Notes: a model not told the origin generated them from the letters alone. A stretch of 43,191 nt of DNA from Sphingobacterium thalpophilum (GCA_945878525.1 CAMCTU010000007.1:1-43191); one strand, 5' to 3'. Shown: positions 24,694 to 34,575, counted from the stretch's first letter. Translations and numbers: made by a program.

Positions 24694-24725
24694 TCATTTT
24701 GATAAATTTAAACCGATGTAAAACT

Positions 24726-27700
24726 ATGAATATTTTTACCATTCTTGCTGAAAATCAGCAAAAACCTCACTTTGCCTATCATTTAAGGCTACTTTTTGAA
24801 AAACTATTATTGATAATTATGCAACTTAGATTAGCATTTTTTATTGTTTTAACAACATCGATTCAATTATTCTCAGCTCCGCCTGTTAAGAGTCAGGCAA
24901 TTGATAAAGTTGAAATTAAAATTGAGCTTAAAAATGAGTCACTGGTAAAGGCATTTCAAAAAATTGAAAAGCAAACTCAATTTCAATTTATGTACCGTTA
25001 TGCTGATGTAAAGGATATTAATAAGCTGGATTTGTTTGCGGATAGAATGACTATTTCGGATGTCCTCAAAGAATTATTATCTAAAACATCTCTTGATTTT
25101 AAACAGGTTGATAACCGGATTATGATTGTCAATAATCCAAAGTCAGGAAATGAGCTTATTTCGGGTAAAATAAAGGTCAATAACACCGCAAATTTACGGG
25201 ATATTGTAGTAAGAGGCCAGGTTAAAGATGCAAAAGGTGAGACCCTTCCCGGAGTCAGTATTAAGGTGAAGGGAACTGATATTGGTGCATCATCCGATAT
25301 AGACGGAAAATATACTTTAAATGTTCCTGATAATGCAATACTCGTGTTTACTTACATTGGTTATATCACCAAGGAAGTCCCGGTAAATAAACAGGAAGCA
25401 ATCAATGTTATTTTGGATGCGTCTTCAACATCTTTAAGCGAAGTTGTGGTAACTGCATTAGGTATCAGCAGAGAGGCAAAATCACTTACTTTCAGTACCC
25501 AAAGCGTTAAAACTGAAGAGCTTACTCAGGCACGCGAACCGAATGTTATTAATTCCCTTCAAGGAAAAGTAGCAGGTTTATCAATTAATTCTTCAGGTAC
25601 AGGTGTTGGTTCTGCATCTCGTGTGGTACTTCGTGGTAACCGTTCTATCAGTTCTGATAATCAGGTTTTATATGTTATTGATGGTGTGCCTGTTAGAGGT
25701 TTCCCTGATAACCTGAATTCTGATAATATAGCTTCAATAAACGTGTTGAAAGGCCCGAATTCTGCAGCTCTTTACGGTAGCCAGGGTCAAAATGGAGCGA
25801 TCGTTATTGAAACTAAACAAGGAGCAGCAGGGAAGGTTAACGTGTCATTTAATAATACCTATATGTTAAATGAAGCAGTTGATGCAACTCCTTACCAGGG
25901 TATTTACGGACAAGGTTCAGGTGGTGTCTATATAAAAAGTTCTGAAGATTCATGGGGCCCAAAAATGGAAGGTCAAAGTGTTGCAACATGGTCCATCAAT
26001 CCGGCTAATGCAGGCAAGACTTATTCATTTACCAACCAACCTGATGCAAGAAAGGATTTGTATCAAATTGGTGGTAACATAGCTTCTAACTTAATTGCCA
26101 GTATTGGTGGTGAGAAAACACAAAGTGTATTTACTTATACTTTAACTGATGCTGCTGGTATTATTCCTAATAATAAGTTACAAAGGCATAACGTCTCGTT
26201 GAGGGTAACCAATAAACTATCTTCAAAATTAACTCTTGACAGCAAGTTAGATTATATGCGTCAATCTCTTGATAATCAACTTGCTGAAGGTGAAAGTAGT
26301 TTCAACCCGAACAGACAGATCTTAACAATGCCGCCAAATATTCAGACTCCAATGGTGTCTAATTATGAATTTGTTGATGCACAGGGATATACCCGTCAGG
26401 ATTACTGGCTACCAGGAACTACTGTTGGATCAAATCCTTATTGGGCTATGGAGAGAAATTTAAAGAACAACACCGGAAGTAGAATTATAGCGATGACATC
26501 ACTTTCTTACAAGTTCACTGATGCAATCAAAGTAATGGCTCGTGGATCATTTGATGGTGACAATTTTGTTGATACTGAAAAGTCATATTTCGGAACTTAC
26601 AGGGATCCGGCTGGAAGATTTCAGGTGGGTGAGAGTAGTGGTAATCAGGTAAATGGGGACTTATTAGCAACTTATGATAAAGATGTAGCAAAAGACTGGA
26701 ATGTTAACTTCAACCTTGGTGCAAGTATCAGAAGTTTTAGAAATAACACCATGACATCAAGTACAGGTGCTGCCATGCTTGTTCCAAATTTCTTTGCATT
26801 AAATAATACAACTTTGCCAACTGCAACTTATTTCCCGGGCAGTAACTATGAAACACATTCGGTGTTTTCTTCTGCAACCATCGGATTTAAAAATGCAATC
26901 TATTTGGATATAACTGGGCGTAACGATTGGAGTTCTACACTTCCAGCCGCAAATCGTTCATATTTCTATCCATCTCTTGGTTTGGGTGTTATACTTTCTG
27001 ATCTCATGACACTTCCCTCAGCAGTTTCATTTGCTAAAATCAGAGGTACATGGGCACAAGTAGGTAACAGTCCAAGTCCTTACCAATTAGAACGTACAGC
27101 TGCTTTTAGTGCAGGTGGTAATTTGGGGTACCTGGCACTTAGCGGTACATTGCCTAATTCAAATCTTTTTGCTGAGACTACGGTTTCCACTGAGTTCGGT
27201 TTAGATGCACGTTTATTTAATAACAGATTAGGATTTGACTTAACGTTGTATAAAACAAATACAAAAGATCAGTTATTTACAATCGCTCTTCCGGTAGGTT
27301 CTGGAGCAAGTCTTGCATTTATAAACGGTGGAGATGTTCAGAACAAAGGTTTTGAAGCAGTTATTACAAGTACTCCTGTTAAAACAAAGAACTTCAACTG
27401 GGATTTTAATGTAAACTTTGCTGTTAACAAAAATAAGGTGTTAAAACTTTCTGATGAGCGTCCAAGACTTGTTGTGGGTGGTGATTCATTCTTCCGCGAT
27501 TTTGTGGTTGAACAAGGCCAGCCCTATGGAAGATTGTATTCAAGAGGATTTATCAGGGATACACAAGGTAGAGTTGTAGTTGGTGCAAATGGTCTGCCTA
27601 CTTACACTGCAGCAAAATCGGTACTTATTGGTGATATTAATCCAGATTGGACAGGTGGTATTTCTAGCGCATTTTCTTACAAAAGACTAAGTGCTTCATT

Positions 27701-28193
27701 CACAATCTCTCACAAACAAGGTGGTGTTGTAGGTTCCTTAACTGATGCGATTTTAGCCGGTTCTGGTTTATTGGAAGAAACCACGATTGGTAGAGATGGT
27801 ACATTGCTTTTCGGACGTGATGTGTTCAAGAACGAAGTTGGTGTAAAAGCAGATGGCACTCCAAATACTACTCCAGTTTCTGCACAAGCATTTTGGCAAG
27901 GAATCGGTGGTAGAAATGCACCAGTTGGTGAGGCCTTCATTTCTGATGCAACTAATACTAGATTGAGAGAATTTGTTTTGGGATATAATATTCCAAAAAC
28001 AGTATTTGGTAAATTACCTGTATCTTCAGTCAGACTGTCATTAGTTGGAAGAAATCTATTTTTCTTATACAGAGCTTCTAAAACTTTGGATCCTGATTTC
28101 ACAGTTGGAATTGGTAATGATTCAGATGGTTTCCAATCATTTGCTCCACCAACAACAAGATCCTACGGCTTAAATCTTAAGATTGATTTTTAA
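24726..28193 (+). CDS. SusC/RagA-family TonB-dependent receptor with STN signalling domain
   Basis: From the ATG at 24726 the protein has 1155 residues; an upstream TTG at 24699 is less likely, and an internal ATG at 24819 (MQLRLAFF) is another option. The long N-terminus ends in a Sec signal cleaved near VKSQA. An STN domain (about residues 60-130, VEIKIELKNESLVKAFQKI) follows, then a carboxypeptidase-like domain (about 155-235, VRGQVKDAKGETLPGVSIKV), the TonB plug (about 240-365, with SSTSLSEVVVTALG, DNQVLYVIDGVPVRG) and a 22-strand barrel ending in LNLKIDF. It imports glycan fragments across the outer membrane with its SusD partner. The STN domain is the usual contact to FecR, tying uptake to induction. 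Confidence 0.95.
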   Translation: MNIFTILAENQQKPHFAYHLRLLFEKLLLIIMQLRLAFFIVLTTSIQLFSAPPVKSQAIDKVEIKIELKNESLVKAFQKIEKQTQFQFMYRYADVKDINKLDLFADRMTISDVLKELLSKTSLDFKQVDNRIMIVNNPKSGNELISGKIKVNNTANLRDIVVRGQVKDAKGETLPGVSIKVKGTDIGASSDIDGKYTLNVPDNAILVFTYIGYITKEVPVNKQEAINVILDASSTSLSEVVVTALGISREAKSLTFSTQSVKTEELTQAREPNVINSLQGKVAGLSINSSGTGVGSASRVVLRGNRSISSDNQVLYVIDGVPVRGFPDNLNSDNIASINVLKGPNSAALYGSQGQNGAIVIETKQGAAGKVNVSFNNTYMLNEAVDATPYQGIYGQGSGGVYIKSSEDSWGPKMEGQSVATWSINPANAGKTYSFTNQPDARKDLYQIGGNIASNLIASIGGEKTQSVFTYTLTDAAGIIPNNKLQRHNVSLRVTNKLSSKLTLDSKLDYMRQSLDNQLAEGESSFNPNRQILTMPPNIQTPMVSNYEFVDAQGYTRQDYWLPGTTVGSNPYWAMERNLKNNTGSRIIAMTSLSYKFTDAIKVMARGSFDGDNFVDTEKSYFGTYRDPAGRFQVGESSGNQVNGDLLATYDKDVAKDWNVNFNLGASIRSFRNNTMTSSTGAAMLVPNFFALNNTTLPTATYFPGSNYETHSVFSSATIGFKNAIYLDITGRNDWSSTLPAANRSYFYPSLGLGVILSDLMTLPSAVSFAKIRGTWAQVGNSPSPYQLERTAAFSAGGNLGYLALSGTLPNSNLFAETTVSTEFGLDARLFNNRLGFDLTLYKTNTKDQLFTIALPVGSGASLAFINGGDVQNKGFEAVITSTPVKTKNFNWDFNVNFAVNKNKVLKLSDERPRLVVGGDSFFRDFVVEQGQPYGRLYSRGFIRDTQGRVVVGANGLPTYTAAKSVLIGDINPDWTGGISSAFSYKRLSASFTISHKQGGVVGSLTDAILAGSGLLEETTIGRDGTLLFGRDVFKNEVGVKADGTPNTTPVSAQAFWQGIGGRNAPVGEAFISDATNTRLREFVLGYNIPKTVFGKLPVSSVRLSLVGRNLFFLYRASKTLDPDFTVGIGNDSDGFQSFAPPTTRSYGLNLKIDF

Positions 28194-28221
28194 CATTAAC
28201 CATTTTATCAAACAGATTTTT

Positions 28222-29781
28222 ATGATTATAAATAAATTTAAATTCAAGTATGCCAAGTCACTGACTGGTGTATTTACAGCAATGTTGTTGGCAGCTCCAA
28301 TAGCATGTACAGATAAATTTGATGATTTAAATGTTCCAAAACATTTAATTACAGAGAGCCAAATTGATGTAAATCTGTTGGGTCAGGCATTTGCACAGGC
28401 TCAATATTTCGGGCTTCATGCACAGGTCTTTCAGGTTGCACAAAATCTTTACGGTGATATCTATTCGCAGTATTTTGCAACCACTCATGCCAACTTTAAT
28501 TCTGATCAGTTTCAGGATGTAGGTTCATGGACTGCCAGTAACTGGAGTAATTTCTATTCTTCCCCTGCAGTGCAGTTGGATTTGGTGTTGAAAAATACTG
28601 ATGGAGTTGGCAATGCAATCGCTAAAGTTTGGAAAGTGGAGATATATCACCGTATGACAGATTACTTCGGTCCGATCATTTATTCTGAATTCGGCAATAA
28701 GAAAACTAGTACTGCATATGATTCTCAGGAAGCTGTTTATAAAAATTTCTTCAAGGTTTTGGATGAAGCTAGTGTTGTTTTAAAGGCAAATGCAGGTGGA
28801 AGTGCTTTCGCAGCACATGATCAGATTTATTCTGGTAGTGCAGATAAATGGTTAAAATTTGCAAACTCATTACGTTTAAGATTAGCTATACGTCTGGCTT
28901 ACGTTGACCCAGCATTGGCTAAACTAGAGGCTGAGAAAGCAGTTGCTGCTGGTGTATTTACAACAAATGCTGAAGGAGCATTCTTGATATCTACTGCAAA
29001 TTCAATCAATCTCCTTTCACGGATTACTTATATAAATGAGTTCCGTATGAGTGCTACCGCAGCTAGTATATTAAATGGATTTCAGGATCCTCGTATTGGT
29101 GAGTATTATGCTCCTGCAGCTGTTGGTGGTGGATATAAAGGCTTTAGAAATGGTCTTCCCGCGCAAGCTAAATCAGCAGTGCTTAATAATGAGAACTCAT
29201 TCGTAGGTACCAAATGGCTTTCTATTGGAAGAGCAGGTACAACCACTCCAAACAGGGTACTGTCTACATCTGAGGTTTTTTTCCTTAGAGCTGAAGGTGC
29301 CTTAAGAGGCTGGAACATGGGCGGAACTCAACAGGATCTGTATAATGCGGGTATTAGAGCTTCATTAACCGAACGTACCTCAGCTTCATCAGCGGCTATT
29401 GAGGCTTATGTGACGAGTACAAATAAACCTGTTGCTATTGCTGATGCATATAACACTCCGGCAGCTTCTGACATTACTGTTGTTTATGATGCTGCGGGAA
29501 GTTTTGAAAAGAGGTTGGAGCAAATTATCACTCAAAAATGGATTGCTATTTATCCTGATGGTTGGGAGTCATGGACTGAGAGAAGAAGGACAGGATATCC
29601 AAAAGGATACCCAATTATTAACTCTTTAAATCCAGATGTTCCAGTTACAGGAACAATGAAAAGACTTATGTTTACCACAACAGAATATTCAACCAATGCA
29701 GCTGCTGTAACTGCTGCTGTTGGACTGTTGGGAGGTCCTGATAAAAATAGCACCAAACTTTGGTGGGATAAGAAACCTTAA
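28222..29781 (+). CDS. SusD/RagB-family surface glycan-binding lipoprotein (SusD-like_2)
   Basis: From the ATG at 28222 the protein has 519 residues and a lipoprotein signal with lipobox PIAC at Cys29, followed by TDKFDDLN, a typical start of the SusD-like_2 group (PF12771). Helical TPR-like segments follow (KVWKVEIYHRMTDYFGPIIY, ADKWLKFANSLRLRLAIRL), and the C-terminus has QKWIAIYPDGWESWTERRRTGYP, a family hallmark. It forms the lid on the SusC barrel and binds the incoming oligosaccharide outside the cell. It begins 28 bases after susC. A strong terminator lies 16 bases after its stop, so sigma-fecR-susC-susD ends here. Confidence 0.94.
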   Translation: MIINKFKFKYAKSLTGVFTAMLLAAPIACTDKFDDLNVPKHLITESQIDVNLLGQAFAQAQYFGLHAQVFQVAQNLYGDIYSQYFATTHANFNSDQFQDVGSWTASNWSNFYSSPAVQLDLVLKNTDGVGNAIAKVWKVEIYHRMTDYFGPIIYSEFGNKKTSTAYDSQEAVYKNFFKVLDEASVVLKANAGGSAFAAHDQIYSGSADKWLKFANSLRLRLAIRLAYVDPALAKLEAEKAVAAGVFTTNAEGAFLISTANSINLLSRITYINEFRMSATAASILNGFQDPRIGEYYAPAAVGGGYKGFRNGLPAQAKSAVLNNENSFVGTKWLSIGRAGTTTPNRVLSTSEVFFLRAEGALRGWNMGGTQQDLYNAGIRASLTERTSASSAAIEAYVTSTNKPVAIADAYNTPAASDITVVYDAAGSFEKRLEQIITQKWIAIYPDGWESWTERRRTGYPKGYPIINSLNPDVPVTGTMKRLMFTTTEYSTNAAAVTAAVGLLGGPDKNSTKLWWDKKP

Positions 29782-29797
29782 TAATCTATAAAATTAG

Positions 29798-29845
29798 AAT
29801 CAGATAAGGGAGGGATTTAATTCTTCTCTTATCTGATTTTTCATT
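29798..29845 (+). terminator. Strong rho-independent terminator after susD
   Basis: AATCAGATAAG at 29798-29808 pairs perfectly with CTTATCTGATT at 29828-29838 (11-base-pair stem), followed by a T-rich run (TTTTTCATTTTT region). It separates the SusCD unit from the downstream enzyme genes. Confidence 0.8.
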
Positions 29846-29856
29846 TTTCATGATTT

Positions 29857-29892
29857 ATGTACTTAAAATCTTTATGGTTTTAAGAAGTACAT
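29857..29892. other. Inverted repeat in the susD-M28 gap
   Basis: ATGTACTTAAAA at 29857-29868 faces TTTTAAGAAGTACAT at 29878-29892. The outer 8 base pairs (ATGTACTT/AAGTACAT) are perfect, and the inner AAAA/TTTT also pair. It follows the terminator and lies about 165 bases before the M28 peptidase gene; an operator or second hairpin is possible. A weak promoter-like TTG-N18-TAAACTTT lies near 29988-30017. Confidence 0.4.
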
Positions 29893-30056
29893 TTAAAATG
29901 AAATAAGGCATTTTTAATTCCATTGAATTTATTGTTATTGATATTCTCTGGTAAACTTTCTCTGAATTTATTTAACCTCAATTACAATTGTTGTTTAACA
30001 CTACTGAGTTCTAAACTTTTTAAAATAAATTAGCATAGACATCTCTTAAAAATGTA

Positions 30057-31292
30057 ATGATGATTAATAAGAACATTCAGCGTGCTGAATTTATTAAAAT
30101 GACCGGAGGTTTGGCACTTTTAATGCTCAGCAATAAATGGTCTTTCGCTGAACGCAGCTTATCATCTGATCTTGTTTCCACATCACAAAAACGTCAGGAA
30201 TATACCACTTCCTTATTGAAGCGACTCGTGACGGATATCGGTCCGAGGCCAAGTGGCAGTAAAGCCTATGCAAGAGCTGCAAAGATTGTATTGAATGAAA
30301 TGCAGCGCTCCCTTCCTGAAGTTAATTATGATAAATATGAGTTTGATGACTGGGGTCCGGTAAGCAGCTCGGATTTGATTGTGGGAGGGCAGCATATTGA
30401 AGCGATACCACAAAAAAGAGGTTTTGGAACTCCTGCTGAAGGGGTAAAGGGAATATTTATAAAATATGGGCCCGGTTACGCAATTCTGGATGAGCAAAGT
30501 GCTCAGATTCTTGCCTATTTTTCAGTCAATCAATATGGAAGAGCAATTGCTGGCTCGGCAAGCGGAAACCTGGACAAATCAGTCCCTGTTTTCGGACTTG
30601 GGAAACAGGATATTCTCTTGCTTGACCGATTTGCAAAAAATAAAAATCAGGCATGGATTAAATCAGAATATAAACCCATTCACAAAGCCCCGGGAATCAA
30701 TATCATTGGACGCATTCCCGGAAAAAGCAAGAATGAAATTCTGATTATTGCCCATTTGGATACTATTTTTAATACTCCAGGTGCCAATGATAATGCTGCA
30801 TCGGTGATTGTTATGTTAATGCTTTCACATGCAGCATCCGTCAGGGAACATCATCATACCCTGACTTTTGTAGCATCTGATTCGGAGGAATATGTTTTTG
30901 AAGGCGCTTACCATTATTCAGAAGGCCGTATTGCTGATAATACAATGCAAGATATTAAGTACGTCCTTAACTTTGATTCACTCACTTACGGGCCGAATTT
31001 GTGGATCAATTCGAAAGACCAGTTTGTAAAAGATATGATCAGGGATATTCACAAAGACCTGAAGATTGAATCTACTCCGATTTATGGAGAAAATGATGGA
31101 TTCGTAATGGACTCATTACCCTTCAAACCTTCAGGTGCTAAAGCATTGCATGCAAACAGCAGAGGTTATGACGAAAAAACATTACCTGTTTACCACCGAC
31201 CGGATGACACAGCAGATAAAGTCCCTCTCGATTGCGTTGAAATTAGTTTTCAGGTCTTTGATGAGTTCATAAAAAGAGTTGATCGTATTTAA
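30057..31292 (+). CDS. Exported M28-family metallopeptidase/aminopeptidase
   Basis: This 411-residue protein has an N-terminal export signal (FIKMTGGLALLMLSNKWSFA) with no classical RR pair, so Sec or an atypical Tat route. The M28 zinc ligands are all visible: His233 and Asp235 in AHLDT, Asp245 in GANDNAAS, Glu277-Glu278 in SDSEEY, Asp307 in NFDSL, and His380 in YHRPDD. It should cleave amino-terminal or amide bonds in the periplasm. In a glycan locus it may remove a peptide or amino-acyl substituent, but the substrate cannot be told. It opens the third gene cluster after the susD terminator. Start at 30057 or 30060 (MetMet). Confidence 0.86.
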   Translation: MMINKNIQRAEFIKMTGGLALLMLSNKWSFAERSLSSDLVSTSQKRQEYTTSLLKRLVTDIGPRPSGSKAYARAAKIVLNEMQRSLPEVNYDKYEFDDWGPVSSSDLIVGGQHIEAIPQKRGFGTPAEGVKGIFIKYGPGYAILDEQSAQILAYFSVNQYGRAIAGSASGNLDKSVPVFGLGKQDILLLDRFAKNKNQAWIKSEYKPIHKAPGINIIGRIPGKSKNEILIIAHLDTIFNTPGANDNAASVIVMLMLSHAASVREHHHTLTFVASDSEEYVFEGAYHYSEGRIADNTMQDIKYVLNFDSLTYGPNLWINSKDQFVKDMIRDIHKDLKIESTPIYGENDGFVMDSLPFKPSGAKALHANSRGYDEKTLPVYHRPDDTADKVPLDCVEISFQVFDEFIKRVDRI

Positions 31293-31357
31293 AAACTTCA
31301 TCCCTACACTATCTCAGAAGAAATAATAATAATTAATACCATTTAAACAAAGAATAC

Positions 31358-32704
31358 ATGAAAATCGCCGTATTTATCACCTTACTTTTTACTGCAGGAA
31401 TAGCTAATGCCCAATCTGGTGCCGGTTGGTATACCGAGGGGAAGGATTATGCCCCAACCCGAAGAATAAAAATCACAGTTACCAATCCTTTAAATGTACC
31501 CGTTAAAGGATGTCCGATCGTGGTGCCCCGTACATCCTTGCCAATGCAAAATATTCCTGAGCGCTGGATCGGCATAGTTGATCCTAGACTTCCATCTGAT
31601 CCTGAACCTACCCTAGAACAACTTAAAGTTAATAGTGGTTATGTTAGAAGGAAAGAAACCAATGGTCATTATATAGAACTTCAGGTTGATGATAAGAATA
31701 AAGACGGAATTTGGGATGAGATCTTTTTTATGGCAGATATGGCAGCAAAAGAGTCAAGAGATTATTATATCTATATCGACCATTACGAGAGAGGAATGTA
31801 TGAACATCAGGTACATGCATCCATAGCCAATTACGGTCGTCATACCGTTCCTTTATGGGAATCAAAAGACATGGGCTGGAAACTATGGTATCCCCATGAA
31901 GTTGATCTGCATGGTAAAAGAGCTCCAATGCTAACTGCCTATTATGAATACTCAACCAATAAATCAGGCTATTATATGCCATGGGAAATGGGCACAGATA
32001 TCATGACAGTTGCCAATACTTTTGGTGCTGGTGGAATGTGTGTTTTTGAAAACCCGATGGATATGGAGAACCCTGCACGTGCTTATCATTCCCCATTTAA
32101 GAACAAAGGTCCGTTTAACGATAGCCGCTTTGCATTCGATCTGGTATACAATGGTCCGCTTCGCAGTATGATTAAGGTTTCTACCACTAACTGGAATTCA
32201 GGGGAGGGTTTCTATGAACTTGATCAGTATTACACTGCCTATGCAGGTAAAAGCTGGAGTACCGTAGAGACCAAATTCAATGAATTTAATGCGCCGAATT
32301 CCAGTGCGATGTTTGGTGCAGGGATTCGCCGTATTATGAATGAATATACTTCAGTAAATAAAAATGGAATTGCCATTTCAATGGGTAAGGACGTAGAAGC
32401 CAGAATTCCGGATGAGGATATAGGTGATGAGGTTTTAATGGTACCATGGCAGGGAATAGGTTTGGTAATTAAGGATAAATACAGACCCCAATACCAGGCT
32501 ATTAAGAATTTTGGGGGTAACCATGTTTTTAAAATGCCGGTAAGTAAAGATTTAACTTATGAGTACATGATATTCGGAGCATGGAGTTTCGGTGAAGTAA
32601 ACAATAATGAAAAGGATTTTGTAAAGTATGTGGAGGACGAGGCATTGAAATATAATTATCCTCCTCAGATAGCGGTTCATACTTTAGAAACAAAAGCTAA
32701 ATAA
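31358..32704 (+). CDS. Secreted DUF4861-like protein
   Basis: This 448-residue protein has a Sec signal (cleaved near ANAQS, residue 19). The sequence pattern fits the DUF4861 family (PF16153): an N-terminal beta domain (RIKITVTNPLNVPVKGCPIVV), VDDKNKDGIWDEIFFMADM near residues 110-128, then a large beta-sandwich with HGKRAPMLTAYYEYSTN and MIFGAWSFGEVNN. Members are common in Bacteroidota PULs next to polysaccharide lyases; their activity was not known to me with certainty. The Asp-rich segment DDKNKDGIWDE looks like a calcium-binding loop. It is 65 bases after the M28 gene and probably in the same transcript. Confidence 0.68.
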   Translation: MKIAVFITLLFTAGIANAQSGAGWYTEGKDYAPTRRIKITVTNPLNVPVKGCPIVVPRTSLPMQNIPERWIGIVDPRLPSDPEPTLEQLKVNSGYVRRKETNGHYIELQVDDKNKDGIWDEIFFMADMAAKESRDYYIYIDHYERGMYEHQVHASIANYGRHTVPLWESKDMGWKLWYPHEVDLHGKRAPMLTAYYEYSTNKSGYYMPWEMGTDIMTVANTFGAGGMCVFENPMDMENPARAYHSPFKNKGPFNDSRFAFDLVYNGPLRSMIKVSTTNWNSGEGFYELDQYYTAYAGKSWSTVETKFNEFNAPNSSAMFGAGIRRIMNEYTSVNKNGIAISMGKDVEARIPDEDIGDEVLMVPWQGIGLVIKDKYRPQYQAIKNFGGNHVFKMPVSKDLTYEYMIFGAWSFGEVNNNEKDFVKYVEDEALKYNYPPQIAVHTLETKAK

Positions 32705-32834
32705 AACAGATAGATGATCAGGTGCAGTAATTCTTTAATGTGCTTGTTCTCCTTTTTTAATTAATCAGCAGATTTAAATTTCTGCAATTGTGAGTCAAAT
32801 CTTCGGGATTTTCAACAATTATATTTATCAGGCT

Positions 32835-34316
32835 ATGAAAACAACCTATATTTCAAAGGTATCATCAATCATTCTGATTGTATTTATCTGTTTTACTGAA
32901 AGTCTTGCGGCACAGATAAAAGTGGGTGTTGCAGAAACGGTAATCACACCGCCAAATCCCATCGGAGTAAAGATGGCGGGATACGACAGGGGCTCCAATA
33001 CCTCAACCGGTGTTCACGATGATCTCTTTGCCCGAAGTCTGGTTGTAGAAGCTGCCGATGGAATAAGCGCTGCAATGATTACTGTTGCTGTAGTAAATAT
33101 GTCTGAACTGGTGATGGATCAGATCCGTACCGGGGTAAATAAGGAAACCGGTATTCCTTTTAAAAATGTAATTATTTCATCTACTCACACACATTCCGGG
33201 CCTGTGATGGGTAATCTTGAGGATGCCTACATTAAATTTTTCATTAGCAGGACTGTTCAAAGTGCTGCAAATGCATGGAAGGGCAGAGTTAATGGGAAGA
33301 TTGGAGCAGGTTCAATAGAAGTATTTGGAATGGCGATGAACGACAGAAGGATGGAGCATGGTGGTGTTCCACCTGATCCTGAAGCTGCAGTCATTAAAGT
33401 TGAGAATGCTCAGGGCAAATTATTAGGGGTATTTTTCAATTATGGTTGTCATCCCTCTGTATTGGATCTTCATAATTTTAAATTTACTGAAGACTGGCCT
33501 TATTTTTCGATAAAAGGAATAAAGGAGAAATTACCTAAAGGTGTTGTCGTTGGTTATTTTCAATCTGCACAAGGTGATGCCAAGGTGGGCTATCAGGCAG
33601 AATTATCAGCAGTAGGTGCCTTTATGCAGGGAATCAGGAGTTTTGAATTTGCCGAAAAGAAAGGCCTTGTGCTTACTGAAGCTGTGCTCAGAATTTTGCC
33701 AGAGATCAAAACTTCTGCAAACCTGGATGTAAAAGTTACCTATGATAAATTCAAAATTCCAATCCGGACAAATTTCCCTTACACACATGAAGAAGCCCTT
33801 CGCTGGCAGGAGCAGGCAAAAAAGACTTTAGAAGAAAAGGAAAAATTGGTCATTTATTATCCCAAAGACCTTGAGGGAGTTGAACGATTAAATGAAGCCG
33901 CCCGTGAATTGGTTGCTAAAGGTGAAATAGGGAAAACCATCGGACCAAGAACTCTGGATAAGTATAAAGTGGATTATTGGCTTGCTAACCAGGCAGTAAA
34001 TCAGTCGAAGCGGATTGAATCCCTGCCCGAAAATCCTGCTCCGTATTTAATGCCCATGCAGGCTATTCGCATTGGAACAATGGTTTTTGTAACCTTCCCT
34101 GCTGAAGTCTTTACTGAAATTGGTTTAAGCGTTAAACAGAGATCGCCTTTTGCAAATACGTTTATTTTGGGTGTAGCAGGCGGATTTAATGGCTATATCG
34201 CAACCGCTGCTGAGTATATTGAGGGAGGTTATGCCGTTAATGGAAGTCCTTATGCGCCTCAGGCGGAGCAGGCCTTAATTGATGCGTCGATGGAATTGAT
34301 TAATAGAGTAAAGTGA
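32835..34316 (+). CDS. Secreted neutral/alkaline ceramidase-like hydrolase, copy 1
   Basis: From the ATG at 32835 this is a 493-residue protein with a Sec signal ending near SLAAQ. It begins with the family's VGVAETVITPP, followed by KMAGYDRG and GVHDDLFARSLVVE. It carries the probable zinc motif SSTHTHSGP and the FNYGCHPSVL segment, all typical of the neutral ceramidase N-terminal family (PF04734) as found in bacterial glycan loci. It is shorter than true ceramidases (about 650-750 residues) and lacks their C-terminal domain, so an amidase or esterase acting on acylated sugars is more likely than ceramide cleavage. A second member starts at 43092, so the cluster is flanked by two. A frame opening at 32790 is less likely because the signal would be interior. 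Confidence 0.82.
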   Translation: MKTTYISKVSSIILIVFICFTESLAAQIKVGVAETVITPPNPIGVKMAGYDRGSNTSTGVHDDLFARSLVVEAADGISAAMITVAVVNMSELVMDQIRTGVNKETGIPFKNVIISSTHTHSGPVMGNLEDAYIKFFISRTVQSAANAWKGRVNGKIGAGSIEVFGMAMNDRRMEHGGVPPDPEAAVIKVENAQGKLLGVFFNYGCHPSVLDLHNFKFTEDWPYFSIKGIKEKLPKGVVVGYFQSAQGDAKVGYQAELSAVGAFMQGIRSFEFAEKKGLVLTEAVLRILPEIKTSANLDVKVTYDKFKIPIRTNFPYTHEEALRWQEQAKKTLEEKEKLVIYYPKDLEGVERLNEAARELVAKGEIGKTIGPRTLDKYKVDYWLANQAVNQSKRIESLPENPAPYLMPMQAIRIGTMVFVTFPAEVFTEIGLSVKQRSPFANTFILGVAGGFNGYIATAAEYIEGGYAVNGSPYAPQAEQALIDASMELINRVK

Positions 34317-34321
34317 GTAAA

Positions 34322-34445
34322 TAATTGACAGTTTACAGTTGACAATTAAATCGAGCGTTGACTATAACTACATAAATCAAATGAAGCAGGATGTCATCCC
34401 GAAAGCAGCCCTTCAACAGTTGAGGGAACTCAGCGATTTTAAGAA
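34322..34445. repeat. Relics of interspersed intergenic repeats
   Basis: In the 259-base gap 34317-34575, TTGACAGTT (34325) recurs as TTGACAATT (34339). Around 34390-34435 lies GATGTCATCCCGA and CAGTTGAGGGAACTCAG, resembling the common 'GTCATCC' intergenic repeats of Bacteroidota. No gene was seen in this gap; the remainder is AT-rich. Confidence 0.4.
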
Positions 34446-34534
34446 GATTTAAAATAAAAAAATATAATCCATCTTAATAATAAGGTCAGTATCGTAAAAT
34501 GAACCATTAAATTACATATCACTGGTAACACATT

Positions 34535-34562
34535 TCAGACATCAGATTTCAGATATCAGACA
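34535..34562. repeat. TCAGA-word repeat tract, copy 1
   Basis: The tract TTCAGACATCAGATTTCAG, continued by ATATCAGACAAC, repeats the word TCAGA four times, just before the heparinase-like gene. A related tract lies at 38890-38937, mainly in the opposite orientation, also directly before a gene. It is probably an interspersed repeat family rather than a CRISPR array. Confidence 0.4.
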
Positions 34563-34575
34563 ACAAAAACACACA

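Noticed and set aside
24699-24725. TTG start extending SusC by nine residues
   Set aside because: The ATG at 24726 is a better start and gives a normal long N-terminus before the signal peptide.
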